Part shown: piece by piece, positions 25,313 through 35,075 of the stretch
How positions within the stretch are numbered: position 1 is the first letter of the stretch
How the letters are laid out: every line of letters begins with the position of its first letter
Assembly: GCA_009917545.1 (NCBI GenBank)
Contig: QZDW01000001.1
Coordinates: forward strand, 124,001-188,000
DNA: 64,000 nt
Direction: 5' to 3'
Source: a bacterium 1XD42-76
GTDB lineage: Bacteria; Bacillota; Clostridia; Lachnospirales; Lachnospiraceae
Position numbers and translations under genes: made by a program
Notes under the pieces: generated by a model
Told to the model about the DNA's origin: nothing
The model's database searches: none
Seen by the model: the letters and a program-made list of their open reading frames with translations, nothing else

Positions 25313-27301
25313 TCACTCCTCTTCTTTCTGTTCATTGACCGGTTTCTGCTTCAGCGCCAATGCCTGACTGTGAAATCCCAATAAATACAGACCGCTCAGG
25401 CTCTCGTCTTTTTCATACGCCTCAACGGTAAATTTATCAAAAACTTCGTCAATCAATTTTTTATACACCATACGCTCGCCCGGTTTTAGTTTCCCCCAGT
25501 AAGGCTGCAGTTTCTCTTCCAGCACCTTCCAGGTACGCATAGGCTTCTGAGCAAACACCGCCATATACCGCTGCGCATTTGTCTCACGCCAATCATCCTT
25601 ATCATAGGTACGGTACTCCACCCGATCCGCCACCGCCAGCAATCGCCCAAACAGATAATCCCGTTTCTTACACCCTGTATCCAAAGCCACCTTCCATACC
25701 TCCTTTGCATAGTACTCATATCGCTGTTTCTTGACGAGCGAACATGCTACTGCCAAAATTCGTTCCCAGTTATACCGTTCTTTAAAAGTCATTGGCGAAG
25801 AAGCTCTCTCCACGGCCAGCCTCACCAGATCCAACGGAATTTTCCGCTGCTCTGAAATACACGGCAAAAGCCTCTTTAACACCTCTTTGTACAGGTGCTG
25901 ATTGTTTTTTCCCGTAATCGTCAGCCTGCCTTTTTGCTCTGCGCCATACAAAGCTTCTGCAATTTCATCAACCCCAACCATCCCCTGAAAGGTAAACGGC
26001 CCGCCGTTTTTATATTTTACGTGCTGCCATTCACAACTCATATGCCAGTACGAAATATTTTCCAGATAGGTACTTGACTCAAACTGCTTGCATTCTGTCA
26101 TGGCCAGACGCCCAGGGGTTGCGGAATCCAATGCCAGCAGTACGGTTCTGGATGACTGGCCCAGACACGTTCCATATCCCCGCATCGCCGCTGCAAACTT
26201 AAAAGCCCCGATCTCATCTGTTCCCAGATATTCTGTTTGTTGTTCTTCTTCATCTCCCCAGCCTTCATACTCCTCACATGTCTCACATATCTCATCTGTG
26301 TCTGCGTGCAAACCCGGCAAAGGTTTCATATCCGATTCCCAGATCACCACATACAGGCTGTCCCAGCTGTACCCCTGCTTGCGGATAATCCACTTCAAAG
26401 CATTATGTGCCTTTTGAGAGTCCTCATATCCTATGGAAAATGCCTGGGATTTATCAGAAAACCGGCCGCGAAACGTAAAGTTCTGCTCATCGTTAGACGA
26501 AATTAATTTTGCTCCGTCTCCTTCATTCCGAATTTTTTTCGGCTGAAGAAACGACAGCGCTTCCACCTTTCCGGACAAATAAGACAGCCCCTTTTCCGCC
26601 GGGAGAGAACGGTAATATTCTATAAAACATTGCTGAAGCGTCCTGTCTCTCCAACATTCCGCACAGCTGTTTCCCCACTTGTCCGCCAGCGCCGCCTCAT
26701 CCAGTTCTTCAGGCCGCCAGACCCGAAACCTCACAAAGGCGTCTTCCTGGGCAACCGCCTGTATTTTTTCTTTCTGTGCGATCTTTCCACGGTCATCCAG
26801 GCGGATCACTCCGGCGCCAGCCAGATCCTGAATCAGGCTCCCTTTTCTCAGATACCGGTAGATACTGTTTACCTTCTCATGGCTGTATTCCGATTCGCTC
26901 CAACGCTGCAGCGCTTCTAAGTACATCTGATAATTCTCTGAAAAATCCTTCTCTTTCCCATCTTTGCCGCCGCCATAATAATCCATATAATCTCCGGCCA
27001 GGTACTTCAGATTATCACACAGCGGATGAGGCGCTTTGCCTGCTGTGCGGCTTCCGGATTCTGCCGTAACCGGAATGATCGTTAGTTTGTCCTCCTCTGC
27101 CACAGGCTCCGCAGAGATAAAATTGCCGTCAGCGTCAATGGTAACCGTAATCTGCGCCGTTACCGTTGTATGAGAAATCGGAAGCAGCACCAGACTCGTC
27201 TTTTCAATCCCTTTTCTGGTCTTTCTGTCAACCGTTTGGATTTCACCGACAAGATCCTGATTTTTTTCATACAGATCATAAAGCTCGTTCAGCCAGTTCA
27301 C
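25313..27301 (-). CDS. cas8c: CRISPR type I-C large subunit Cas8c (Csd1)
   Basis: Large subunit of type I-C Cascade, which recognises the PAM and helps recruit Cas3. 662 residues. It begins MNWLNELYDLYEKNQDLVG and ends with the segment YLLGFHSQALALKQKPVNEQ, the YLLG(F/Y)xxQ end typical of Csd1. The start is GTG, overlapping the cas5 stop (GTGA). In type I-C an internal start in cas8c usually yields the small subunit Cas11; an in-frame internal start is likely in the last third, but I cannot fix it. The frame is intact. Confidence 0.94.
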   Translation of the reverse strand: MNWLNELYDLYEKNQDLVGEIQTVDRKTRKGIEKTSLVLLPISHTTVTAQITVTIDADGNFISAEPVAEEDKLTIIPVTAESGSRTAGKAPHPLCDNLKYLAGDYMDYYGGGKDGKEKDFSENYQMYLEALQRWSESEYSHEKVNSIYRYLRKGSLIQDLAGAGVIRLDDRGKIAQKEKIQAVAQEDAFVRFRVWRPEELDEAALADKWGNSCAECWRDRTLQQCFIEYYRSLPAEKGLSYLSGKVEALSFLQPKKIRNEGDGAKLISSNDEQNFTFRGRFSDKSQAFSIGYEDSQKAHNALKWIIRKQGYSWDSLYVVIWESDMKPLPGLHADTDEICETCEEYEGWGDEEEQQTEYLGTDEIGAFKFAAAMRGYGTCLGQSSRTVLLALDSATPGRLAMTECKQFESSTYLENISYWHMSCEWQHVKYKNGGPFTFQGMVGVDEIAEALYGAEQKGRLTITGKNNQHLYKEVLKRLLPCISEQRKIPLDLVRLAVERASSPMTFKERYNWERILAVACSLVKKQRYEYYAKEVWKVALDTGCKKRDYLFGRLLAVADRVEYRTYDKDDWRETNAQRYMAVFAQKPMRTWKVLEEKLQPYWGKLKPGERMVYKKLIDEVFDKFTVEAYEKDESLSGLYLLGFHSQALALKQKPVNEQKEEE

Positions 27302-28032
27302 AGCCCCGCCTCCTCGTCACTAAATTCTTCCGCGCCGCAAAAGTTTTCCTGGCAGAATATCTTCATTTCCATTTCTTTAATGTGCCGTTTTTCCACGCAC
27401 TGTTCCGGACGTAGAAATTTAACCTCTCCTCCTCTTGTCATCCTGGCATGCCAAAAACGCACGGTCAATTTCCCTTTATCCTCCGGCAAAACCGCTTCGT
27501 CTGCATAGGTAATTCCATGATACAGAAAGCCGTAAGCAATTTCTCCGTCCAGATCGTCATAAGCACTTTCTCCTTCCCCGAACACACACGGCTCCACATA
27601 TCCCTGACATTCCCTGGTCCCGAGAAACACATCCCGCCTTCCTCCGCGGGCAATCATCCTTCTGGCAATATTATGATGTTTATGTTCATTTCTGTCCTGC
27701 TCCAACTCCGGCCGGTTTTCATTCCATTCAAAATGAGCGCGCACCTGATAACAGACATTTTTCAGATACGTGTAATAAGCCAGCTCATTTCCTCCGTTAT
27801 AGCAAATCGGCCGGATTCCTTTGGTCTCTGTCCGAATCGGATTCATGACACGCACGGCGTCAATGATCCATACAAACGTAGGCTTCCAGTAAACGCTCTG
27901 CAAGATTCCCTTCAGCGCCTCATAGGTGGGAATATGGTAAGAACATTTTTCTCCTCCCACCCTGGTGACAGGATCCGAAAACAGCGCATAATCCCCGCTC
28001 ACCTGAAACTCAACCGTATTCCGATACTTCAA
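27298..28032 (-). CDS. cas5: CRISPR type I-C crRNA-processing protein Cas5
   Basis: In type I-C, which lacks Cas6, Cas5 cuts the pre-crRNA and stays on the 5' handle. 244 residues, usual length. The chain begins KYRNTVEFQVSGDYALFSDP and continues VGGEKCSYHIPTYEALKGIL, both typical of Cas5d. The start appears to be TTG at 28030-28032, since GGGAGGTG lies eight bases upstream and no ATG fits. It overlaps the cas8c start by 4 bp. The gene is intact. Confidence 0.94.
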   Translation of the reverse strand: MKYRNTVEFQVSGDYALFSDPVTRVGGEKCSYHIPTYEALKGILQSVYWKPTFVWIIDAVRVMNPIRTETKGIRPICYNGGNELAYYTYLKNVCYQVRAHFEWNENRPELEQDRNEHKHHNIARRMIARGGRRDVFLGTRECQGYVEPCVFGEGESAYDDLDGEIAYGFLYHGITYADEAVLPEDKGKLTVRFWHARMTRGGEVKFLRPEQCVEKRHIKEMEMKIFCQENFCGAEEFSDEEAGL

Positions 28033-28053
28033 ATTGATTCACCTCCCTGCATA

Positions 28054-30498
28054 TTACATACTTATCAGCTTCATACCCACCGGCTCTGTGCTGACGCCGG
28101 TCTCCTTGCTGTAATAGCTCATGCTCAAAACATTGACAAGGCCTCCGCACACAGGCGTAATGGCCCTGCCCAGTTCATTTTTCATCTGTTCCGAGATTCC
28201 AACTGACGCCAGCTGCAGCCTCCGCAGAATTTCCTTTTGCCGTCTGTAAAGAATATAGGGATTCTGAAGCTCCTCCAACATAGAAACAATCTCCTCGTCA
28301 TACTCCACCACCACATTCCTCTTTCCTTCTTCGGAAATGACCTCAAACTGATCGCCGGCGGTTCTAAAGGACTGCTTCATCATGCTTTTCAAAGGTTTCC
28401 CCATATGGCGCCTGTACTGGCGCTTTGCTGTTTCATTCTCTGAAAGCAATTCCACCAGAGTCGTATCCGCACCGTGTACATTGACGCAAAACTCCGTCTG
28501 CCTCGTCTGATCCCTCAGATATCTGAGATAGTACTGCTCTTTTGCTTTTGCCGACAGCAAATCCCTGCCAACTGTTTCCGGAGCCTCCTTATAGCAGCGC
28601 AATATTTCCTCCATGGCAGTTTGTGCGGTTTTAATCTCTGTAAGGCGGGAAACGCGTTCTGCCTCATCTGACATTTTTACAAGATAGACATTTCCGTTGG
28701 CCCATGCTCCATGGCGGTTGCACCGCCCCGCAGCCTGTATCAGATTGTCCAGTCCGGCAAGAGAACGGATCACACATCGAAACGATAAATCCACCCCCGC
28801 CTCAATTAACTGAGTGCTGACGCATATCACCGGCTTTGGGTGATCCTCTGTCTCCAGACACTCTTTAAGTCTGTCCAGGACTTCCCTGCGATTCAGTGCA
28901 CACATATTTGTACTCAAATGAAACAGCTCTCCCGCCCGGTCAGAATGCTTTTTCAAATAGAGATAAAGATTCCTGGCGCATGTCTTGGTATTTACAATTA
29001 CCAGGATCTGCTTTTCCACAGCAAACTGCTCCAGGACAAAATCCCCCAGTTCCTCCACGGTCAGGCCGCCCGGTTTTATCTCTGTCCGGTCAATCAGCGT
29101 AACCCGCCGGAACGCTTCATCATAGCGGACATAATCTTCCACCAGCTCCTTAGGGGGAAGCAGTCGATTCTTCGGAAGTTTGTCAAAGACCGGCTGGGTG
29201 GCGGAACATAAAACAACCGTTGTATCACAGAAGGTCGTGAGATAATTTACGGCTAAATTAAACAGGCTGATGGTGCGGACAGGAAGCGCCTGTATCTCAT
29301 CAAACAGAATCATGCTGCCGCATAAACTGTGCATACGGCGGACGCTCCCTGTTTTTGCTGAAAATAGTGTATTCAAAAACTGCACCGCCGTCGTGGCGAT
29401 CACCGGACTCATCCAGTTTTCTGTCAACCGCCCATATCGCTCCTGTGCCTCTTCTGTGTCAGAAATCACATTGCAGTGATGTTCCAGAACAAGCTCCGCC
29501 TGTCCGACGGCCTGACGGATCGTTTCCGAATTTTGCTCCAAAATGCTTGTAAAGGGAGCCACATAGATGATTCGCTGCTTACCAAATTTTTTTGCATGAT
29601 GAAGGGCAAAACGCAGACCGCTCAGGGTCTTTCCCGAACCGGTAGGCAATGTCAAACGATAAAGCCGTGTCTTTTCAGATGCGGCGCCAAGACATGAGTC
29701 CGATATTTCTCTCCGAAACTCATCAATTTTTGTTTTAACCTGAAATCTTGATATGTAGTGTTCAAAATGAACAATGCACTGCTGCCAGAGCTGAGCTATG
29801 TTTTCCTCCGTTTGTGGTTCTCTCTTAGGCGTACCGTTCAAAAACTCCGCCGTATTGCTTCGATCCGCGTCAATGAGAAGAGACAGAAGCAGCCGCTCAT
29901 GCATCCCCATATAAAAGTCCCTGCTCCCATAAACACCCGCCGGAGTCTGCTCCATAAACTTTTTAATCTGCCCCATCAATGTTTTCATGGATTCACGGGC
30001 CTTGCTGCACATCGCATTCAGCAGTTCCTTATCCGTATACTGATAAAACCGCTGTCTTACTGGGGCTATTTCAATTTTTTCATGTTCCTGATACTCCTTG
30101 CTCTGACGTCTCTCAATCAACCAACTGCCTGTCCCCAAATCAACGGCATCCTGGAGCCCATGGTGCGAATAAATCACGATTTGAATGATCTCCGAAAGAC
30201 TGGTCTTTGGCGCCAGCTCTTCCATGAGTATCCCGCCTGCCGTCGAATGATTGACTTCGCCCCTCCGGAAAGGAGATGCCTCCCCCTGTCGGATATATTC
30301 CTGGAAACGGTCGCTGTATTTACCACAGTCATGAAGCACTGCTGCCAGATAGCTGATGGCAATCAACTCTTCCACCGTGCAATAGGACTGAGCCAGCTGT
30401 GCGGTTTCCTGATTATGTGTAGAGACGGATTGGATCTCTTGCAAATCATCCTTGCAGTGTGCAATGTAAGGATCGTCCTCGATGCGCTTTATTTCCAT
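28054..30498 (-). CDS. cas3: CRISPR-associated helicase-nuclease Cas3 (HD, type I-C)
   Basis: Cas3 unwinds and degrades target DNA after Cascade binding. 814 residues. The N-terminal HD nuclease domain (about 10-220) shows VLHDCGKYSDRFQEYI and NHSTAGG; the helicase core shows LPTGSGKT (Walker A), ILFDEIQALP (motif II) and QAAGRCNRHG (motif VI). Start at 30496-30498 (MEIKRIEDDPYIAHC) with GGTGGAGAAAATTAT before it; an ATG 12 codons upstream lacks a ribosome site. First gene of the cas operon. With cas5-8-7 intact, interference should work even if adaptation does not. Confidence 0.96.
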   Translation of the reverse strand: MEIKRIEDDPYIAHCKDDLQEIQSVSTHNQETAQLAQSYCTVEELIAISYLAAVLHDCGKYSDRFQEYIRQGEASPFRRGEVNHSTAGGILMEELAPKTSLSEIIQIVIYSHHGLQDAVDLGTGSWLIERRQSKEYQEHEKIEIAPVRQRFYQYTDKELLNAMCSKARESMKTLMGQIKKFMEQTPAGVYGSRDFYMGMHERLLLSLLIDADRSNTAEFLNGTPKREPQTEENIAQLWQQCIVHFEHYISRFQVKTKIDEFRREISDSCLGAASEKTRLYRLTLPTGSGKTLSGLRFALHHAKKFGKQRIIYVAPFTSILEQNSETIRQAVGQAELVLEHHCNVISDTEEAQERYGRLTENWMSPVIATTAVQFLNTLFSAKTGSVRRMHSLCGSMILFDEIQALPVRTISLFNLAVNYLTTFCDTTVVLCSATQPVFDKLPKNRLLPPKELVEDYVRYDEAFRRVTLIDRTEIKPGGLTVEELGDFVLEQFAVEKQILVIVNTKTCARNLYLYLKKHSDRAGELFHLSTNMCALNRREVLDRLKECLETEDHPKPVICVSTQLIEAGVDLSFRCVIRSLAGLDNLIQAAGRCNRHGAWANGNVYLVKMSDEAERVSRLTEIKTAQTAMEEILRCYKEAPETVGRDLLSAKAKEQYYLRYLRDQTRQTEFCVNVHGADTTLVELLSENETAKRQYRRHMGKPLKSMMKQSFRTAGDQFEVISEEGKRNVVVEYDEEIVSMLEELQNPYILYRRQKEILRRLQLASVGISEQMKNELGRAITPVCGGLVNVLSMSYYSKETGVSTEPVGMKLISM

Positions 30499-30568
30499 AT
30501 AATTTTCTCCACCAGCGGTTAATTTTTGTATCATTTAGTCGTATTCTATATAGTATCAACAATTTCCA

Positions 30569-31070
30569 TTACATTTTTAATCTATATGTTCTGTTTCTAT
30601 TGGTTCCCAACGCTTCAACATCGTCCATATCAGAAAGTACAACTCTAACTCTAGCCACACAATTCTGCAATATCTCTTGTTTTTACTGTTTCGTGTTCTT
30701 GCAGATACAATCTGATTTTTTCCATATTTTTGTCAGTTTTATTCGATTGTTTTTTAACAAATCTTAATGTCAATGACGTTCTGTCCGGGTCAAAACTTTC
30801 CTCTATTACAGGTTCTTCCTATCCCTCATCCTCCCATACATTAAAAATATTGGTACTCCGCTCCCAGAGTGTTCACCGATATCTATTAAATTAAATATTT
30901 TCATCAGGCTCTTATTCCTTGGATCAGATTTTCCTCCTCTTCGCATCTGTTCCTTTCCAAGTCTGATATATCCAGGATTTTCCAATGTAAGCTTATCATC
31001 CTCTTTGATTATAGTAACGATGAAGATTGAAGTCTGTCTGTCCATCTGATAACCGTATCCGTATTTTCCC
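30569..31070 (-). pseudogene. Remnant of AlbA/HATPase-type DNA-binding regulator
   Basis: Pieces in different frames line up with the C-terminal part of the AlbA_2/HATPase_c_4 putative regulator family (RecG-like annotation). LENPGYIRLGKEQMRRGGKS and IFNLIDIGEHSGSGVP form the ATP-binding end; then, after a frameshift and a stop, EESFDPDRTSLTLRF; then a winged-helix tail with IRLYLQEHETVKTRDIAELC and, after another shift, EALGTNRNRTYRLK. At least two frame breaks and one stop exclude a product. The N-terminal half is missing. It lies between the antitoxin remnant and cas3, on the same strand. Confidence 0.65.
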
Positions 31071-31079
31071 TGTAATCTA

Positions 31080-31208
31080 CTACAATATAAAATGGTTTGT
31101 TGTTCTTTAAAATACCAGCCATTCCTTTCTCATCTACCATATGTGCTCATTATAAAAATTTTGGTTTGCCTCTGTCATAGAAACAAGAATATCTGTATTT
31201 ACTATCAT
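31080..31208 (-). pseudogene. Phd/YefM-type antitoxin remnant
   Basis: ATG at 31206-31208 with AGAGGTGATAAAT before it. MIVNTDILVSMTEANQNF matches the start of Phd/YefM antitoxins, then the frame breaks (NEHIW, stop). The next frame continues VDEKGMAGILKNNKPFYIVV, the expected second part of the family. No toxin gene is visible next to it. It reads straight into the neighbouring regulator remnant, suggesting a deletion joined the two. Confidence 0.6.
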
Positions 31209-31528
31209 ATTTATCACCTCTCTTCATAGTATATATTATTTTAGGATAAATACAACCTATTTTCAAATCATATTAAAATACAAAATCATAAGTCACTTAT
31301 CAATAATTTTTCAAATAGTCTTTCATCTTACCCCTTTCTCGGATAAAAACTTCTAATAAAAATTTTTATGAGTCATCGCAAATTCAGACAGTAGAATCCA
31401 TCAAAGGAACCTTCACCCCCAAACTACAACACTTAAAACCTGACACCAGTATCAACACCTGCTTTGCAAACTTATTCCATTACAATCCCCCATACAAAAT
31501 ATGCATGGTCATTGTTAAACATATCTTC
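31209..31528. other. AT-rich stretch without a gene
   Basis: About 320 bp, strongly AT-rich. I see no reading frame, repeat or hairpin that I can support. Confidence 0.5.
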
Positions 31529-31951
31529 CTATGCGAAATCTGTTTCTGAAAGTTCACAAAGTTCAATCCCACGTCCGCTTAACTTATACTTCAGCAGCTT
31601 ACTGATATGGTTATCACAGGTAATAAAAAATAACTGCTCCATGGTTAATTTTGACGTCATTTGATACTTAAGTAAATCCATGAACGTAAGCATATTTACA
31701 TCATCCATACATGCAGTCAGGTCATTGATAAAAAACACCTTCATATTTTCACGGTCATTCCTTGCATTGATACCTGCGAAAAAATGAGCTAACATAAAAA
31801 CACTAATCTGACCATTACTTAAAACATTAACGATCTTCTTACCCTTTTCATCGACTAATGAGATTCCCTCATTTTCCTGGACAATGTTGATTCCCTCACT
31901 TTCGTCGCAGAGATTCCGCTTATATATTCTAACTACTGTGTACTTTTCCAC
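31529..31951 (-). pseudogene. C-terminal fragment of an SMC/SbcC-like ATPase
   Basis: 140 codons from a GTG. The segment NVLSNGQISVFMLAHFFAGI resembles an ABC/SMC signature (LSxGQ), and KVFFINDLTACMDDVNMLTF resembles a Walker B and D-loop. The tail MEQLFFITCDNHISKLLKYK also fits such ATPases. The Walker A half of the protein is absent: the frame starts just after the abortive-infection gene. It is probably the end of a truncated DNA-repair or defence ATPase. The aspartate usual at Walker B is partly replaced (FFINDL). Confidence 0.5.
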
Positions 31952-31963
31952 ATTTCAAAACAA

Positions 31964-32775
31964 TCATAATTTCTGTAGCATATATTCATCTATAATCCCC
32001 ATTGTTTCAACCGCTGCTTTTCCTTCTTCCGGTGTTATCGTTGACAAAAAAAGGGGGCCATAACCAGTACCTTGTTTATTTCTTAATTGATTTATTGAAC
32101 ACGCCATCTCATAAAAAGCTCTTTCCATTCTTCGCTGAACTGCTTCCCCAGGAATCTTCGGACTACTCGTCGTATCCAGATTTAATACAGTAAAAGCTTG
32201 TCCTAACAATGTTGGAAAATTCATAATACTGGGTGTGCTTCCCCATTTCAACTGTAAAACATATACGGAAACAGCCTCCAATAAATCTTTAATAGTTCCC
32301 ACTAATAATGCCGCGTCTTCTACTCCTCGTTTTGCTCTTTCTACATATACATTTAAAGCCTGTTGCTGTTCTACCATTGGCAATGTATCAAATAAAACTG
32401 GCGCAATTATTCCATCAGATCCCAGTATTACACCTAATGATTTCAAAATATACTTACAATTTTCTATTGCACTCTCTCCAACATAATTTGGAGAGTCTAT
32501 TCTGAAACCACCAACCGCTTTTATTAATTCTGTGATCTGTTTTACTAACTTTTCACTTTTTTCGTACTCATTATCTATTGCCCAATTTAAAACTGAATGG
32601 ATTTTTTTGCTTTTCCCACCGTCATTCCCTTATTTTTCGGATCTGCACCAGATAGTCCTGCACGTTCTATCTCAGCTCCAATATTATAATGACTTGGTTT
32701 TCTTGTTTCGCCCTTAGCGTCATCTACCAAATTAGCTATTACTACAATAACCGCATCAGTCAATGGAATATTCAT
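31964..32775 (-). pseudogene. Abortive-infection (Abi-C domain) gene, frameshifted at an A7 tract
   Basis: ATG at 32773-32775 after AAAGGACATCAAAC. The first 62 codons (MNIPLTDAVIVVIANLVDDA...) end with KSIQF and a stop. One frame over, the chain goes on unbroken: IHSVLNWAIDNEYEKSEK... to ...MGIIDEYMLQKL. The C-terminal part (LLVGTIKDLLEAVSVYVL, then CSINQLRNKQGTGYGPLF) resembles the Abi-C domain of phage abortive-infection proteins. The break lies at A7 (32602-32608); one added A, or a -1 slip, restores about 270 residues. The codons are GCA AAA AAA, so A AAA AAA is a classic slippery heptamer. It may be a dead gene, a recoded gene or an error. Confidence 0.65.
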
Positions 32776-32834
32776 GTTTGATGTCCTTTCTGACTTTCTC
32801 TTATTATCAAATCCTATTATAATATGTGACTGTC

Positions 32835-33443
32835 TTAATTCTTTTCAAAAATCCTCAACCGCCTCACAATCTCTTCTGGTTCCGGCAACATCTCTTTCAT
32901 GTTTTCCGGCAAAGAACTACTAAGTTGATATGTCGCAACTCCTATCGGGATATTTGACCTTTTCAGAGCATACTCCACATAGGTTCTGTCTTTACTTTTA
33001 CAGATAATAATCCCTATGAATGAATTTTCATCGGGCAGTTTTATCTGTTCATCCAAAGCAGTCAAATAAAGCTGCATATTCCGCTTCAAACTCTCGCCAG
33101 TGGTGCGAGTTTTCAGAATTGCGATATGTTAAATAGAATTTTCGCCTTCTCCAAAGGTTCGCCGCCGAATATCCTTTTGCCCCTGGAAACTCCTTTTACA
33201 ATTCCTTGGCCAATATCTGTACGATAGATTTTCACCATCCTTTTTCTTCCTGCTGACAGTATATTTCCTCCCCAATTTCCCAATAAAGATTTATTGTTTG
33301 TGTGTTTATTAATTCGATTACCTGAAATTATTTTTCTGAATCAACTCTTTTATCTCATTCACAAAGGGCTGATATATGATAATATCCATATTCTCATATC
33401 CTTCCAAATCTCGCACCACTGGTGCGAGATTTAACAATAACAT
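32835..33443 (-). pseudogene. DUF1016 (YhcG-like) PDDEXK nuclease gene, degraded
   Basis: The C-terminal piece (84 codons, 32835-33089) reads LKRNMQLYLTALDEQIKLPD and IGIIICKSKDRTYVEYALKR, the end of DUF1016 nucleases. Upstream in shifted frames are MDIIIYQPFVNEIKELIQKN (start about 33393, or 33443 with a longer leader) and ELINTQTINLYWEIGEEIYC, the start of the same family. Several frameshifts and an internal deletion break it. A CTCGCACC/GGTGCGAG palindrome at 33412-33430 lies in the start region. Such nucleases occur in defence and mobile regions. Confidence 0.65.
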
Positions 33444-33465
33444 TATTGATTATCCTTCTTAACAC

Positions 33466-34153
33466 TCATAAAAGGAATAATTTTCTCTTTGTGTTTAAGA
33501 GTTCCTCCCTTAAACACATAAAGTTTTCTAAATCCTTCTGAGATAATATAATTCCATAGAATGCAAAATCTCGTAAAAGTTCATCCGCCATCGTATACCC
33601 GCCATCAAACAGCAAATCAATTGCACCCTGAAAAATAGTTTCTCCCATTTGTCAAGGCACGTCTCCTGGTTCTTTTGTACGCCATATCAAATCGTAGCCT
33701 CTCAATTGGTTTCATTCCTGTCACTAACGCAATAATATAAACTGTTTTCTTATTAACCTTAATCTGCTGGCTAAATGCATCGATTGCCGAATTAACATCT
33801 CTAAAACCAGTAACAATAATCCCATTAGTATCCTTTTTATACTTTGCTGGATACAGAACCCCTTGTGCTTCAATAACATCCTTTATCTGCCCAAGACTCA
33901 TTCCATCCAAACACAAGTCAAACATCAATCTTAATGCTCTCATTTTTTCAATGTCTATTTTGAAAACATTTTCTCCCTGACCTTCTACGAGTCCATATGT
34001 ACCTTTCTGAACTGCTCTTTTGCCCATTGCTTCTCTCCATTCTTTTATCATATTATTCCTCAAATCATCCCACACAAAACACCTGCCACCAATAACCATT
34101 TTGTATTCTGAGGCATATAAAAAAGCAGAATAACAAAAGACTTTCCTTTTCAT
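33466..34153 (-). pseudogene. Fragmentary gene, possibly recombinase-related
   Basis: From MKRKVFCYSAFLYASEYK (34153) a frame runs 178 codons to ...GRNYFSGCN. A second frame of 60 codons overlaps its end (MGETIFQGAIDLLFDGGYTM... to KRKLFLL) and may be its shifted continuation. The part KMRALRLMFDLCLDGMSLGQ faintly recalls the recombinase domain of large serine recombinases, but the resolvase catalytic domain is absent. I do not recognise the rest. It starts inside the tail region of spoVAC, as if inserted after it. Confidence 0.35.
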
Positions 34154-34194
34154 CATTCTGCTCAAAACATATATTTTCGTTTCCTTTTTTACTT

Positions 34195-34647
34195 TTAAAT
34201 TATCCCTATGAATTGCCCGATCCAATAAATAATCCCCAACACCCAACTGCTCAAAATCCCATAAAGGATCACTGGCCCCGCAATCGTAAAAATCTTACAT
34301 CCAATCCCAAACACCTGACCCTCTGCCTTATACTCAATCGCCGGCGCCACAACCGAGTTGGCAAAACCTGTGATCGGCACAAGAGCACCTGCGCCGCCAA
34401 ATTTTACAAGTTTTGGGTAGAGATTGAGTCCGGTGAGAATCACACTAAGAGCGATCAGGGACAGCGTTGTCCATGAGGCGGCCGCCTCTTTATCCATCCC
34501 CATCTGCATATAAACACCAATAAAAATCTGGCCGATCAGGCAGATCACTCCGCCAATGAGAAATGCTCTCAGCATATTCTTCCAGATATTGTGCACAGGA
34601 GTCACCTGCTTCACATAGCTTCCATACTGTTTCTTATCAATTTCCAT
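34195..34647 (-). CDS. spoVAC: Stage V sporulation protein AC
   Basis: 150-residue membrane protein of the SpoVA channel, which moves dipicolinic acid into the developing spore and out at germination. About four helices are visible; the central VKFGGAGALVPITGFANSVV is the family signature. It overlaps the spoVAB stop by one base. In most genomes spoVAD and spoVAE follow; here the next 3.5 kb is mobile and defence debris and no spoVAD is seen, so the operon is interrupted or the rest lies elsewhere. Confidence 0.95.
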   Translation of the reverse strand: MEIDKKQYGSYVKQVTPVHNIWKNMLRAFLIGGVICLIGQIFIGVYMQMGMDKEAAASWTTLSLIALSVILTGLNLYPKLVKFGGAGALVPITGFANSVVAPAIEYKAEGQVFGIGCKIFTIAGPVILYGILSSWVLGIIYWIGQFIGII

Positions 34648-35075
34648 TATGCACCTCCAAAGCCTTTCGTAAAATAAAGAAGAGAGCCGCCCAGTTTCCC
34701 TGCCGCAATCGATAAAATTACATATTGAAGCCCCACAGAAAGCCGGATTCTCCTGTTCAACACCGGGAGCGCTTTTAATGTTTCTGCCAGGGACATGACA
34801 AGACAGCCCACAAAAGCACCCACAGTTAATCCACAGACAGCCAGAACCACATCCCCTCCGGGAAAAATCGGCAGATGATATAAATCAATCAGGTTTCCCC
34901 AGATTCCGCCAAGAATCAGAAGTGTCTCATACAGCCAGATATTTTTTTCAGAATCTGTTGAGTGTATCATCCTGGGAAACACACCGATGATTGCCAGGAA
35001 AGCAAAGATACCGGCTGCAATCACACCACCGGAGCTGCATCCGATAAAGAATAATGCAGCCTGCCTAAGAAACAT
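34647..35075 (-). CDS. spoVAB: Stage V sporulation protein AB
   Basis: 142 residues with four membrane helices. Part of the SpoVA system; SpoVAA and SpoVAB are not in all Clostridia, so their presence is informative. The chain shows GCSSGGVIAAGIFAFLAIIG and IWGNLIDLYHLPIFPGGDVV, typical of SpoVAB. Start is ATG at 35073-35075; the TTG just before it is an alternative, at better spacing from GGAG. It overlaps the spoVAA end by 11 bp. Confidence 0.9.
   Translation of the reverse strand: MFLRQAALFFIGCSSGGVIAAGIFAFLAIIGVFPRMIHSTDSEKNIWLYETLLILGGIWGNLIDLYHLPIFPGGDVVLAVCGLTVGAFVGCLVMSLAETLKALPVLNRRIRLSVGLQYVILSIAAGKLGGSLLYFTKGFGGA

Noticed and set aside
33412-33430. CTCGCACC/GGTGCGAG palindrome as a regulatory or recombination site
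   Set aside because: A related sequence occurs inside the DUF1016 remnant and can be explained as coding sequence (LAPVVR-type); no second line of support.
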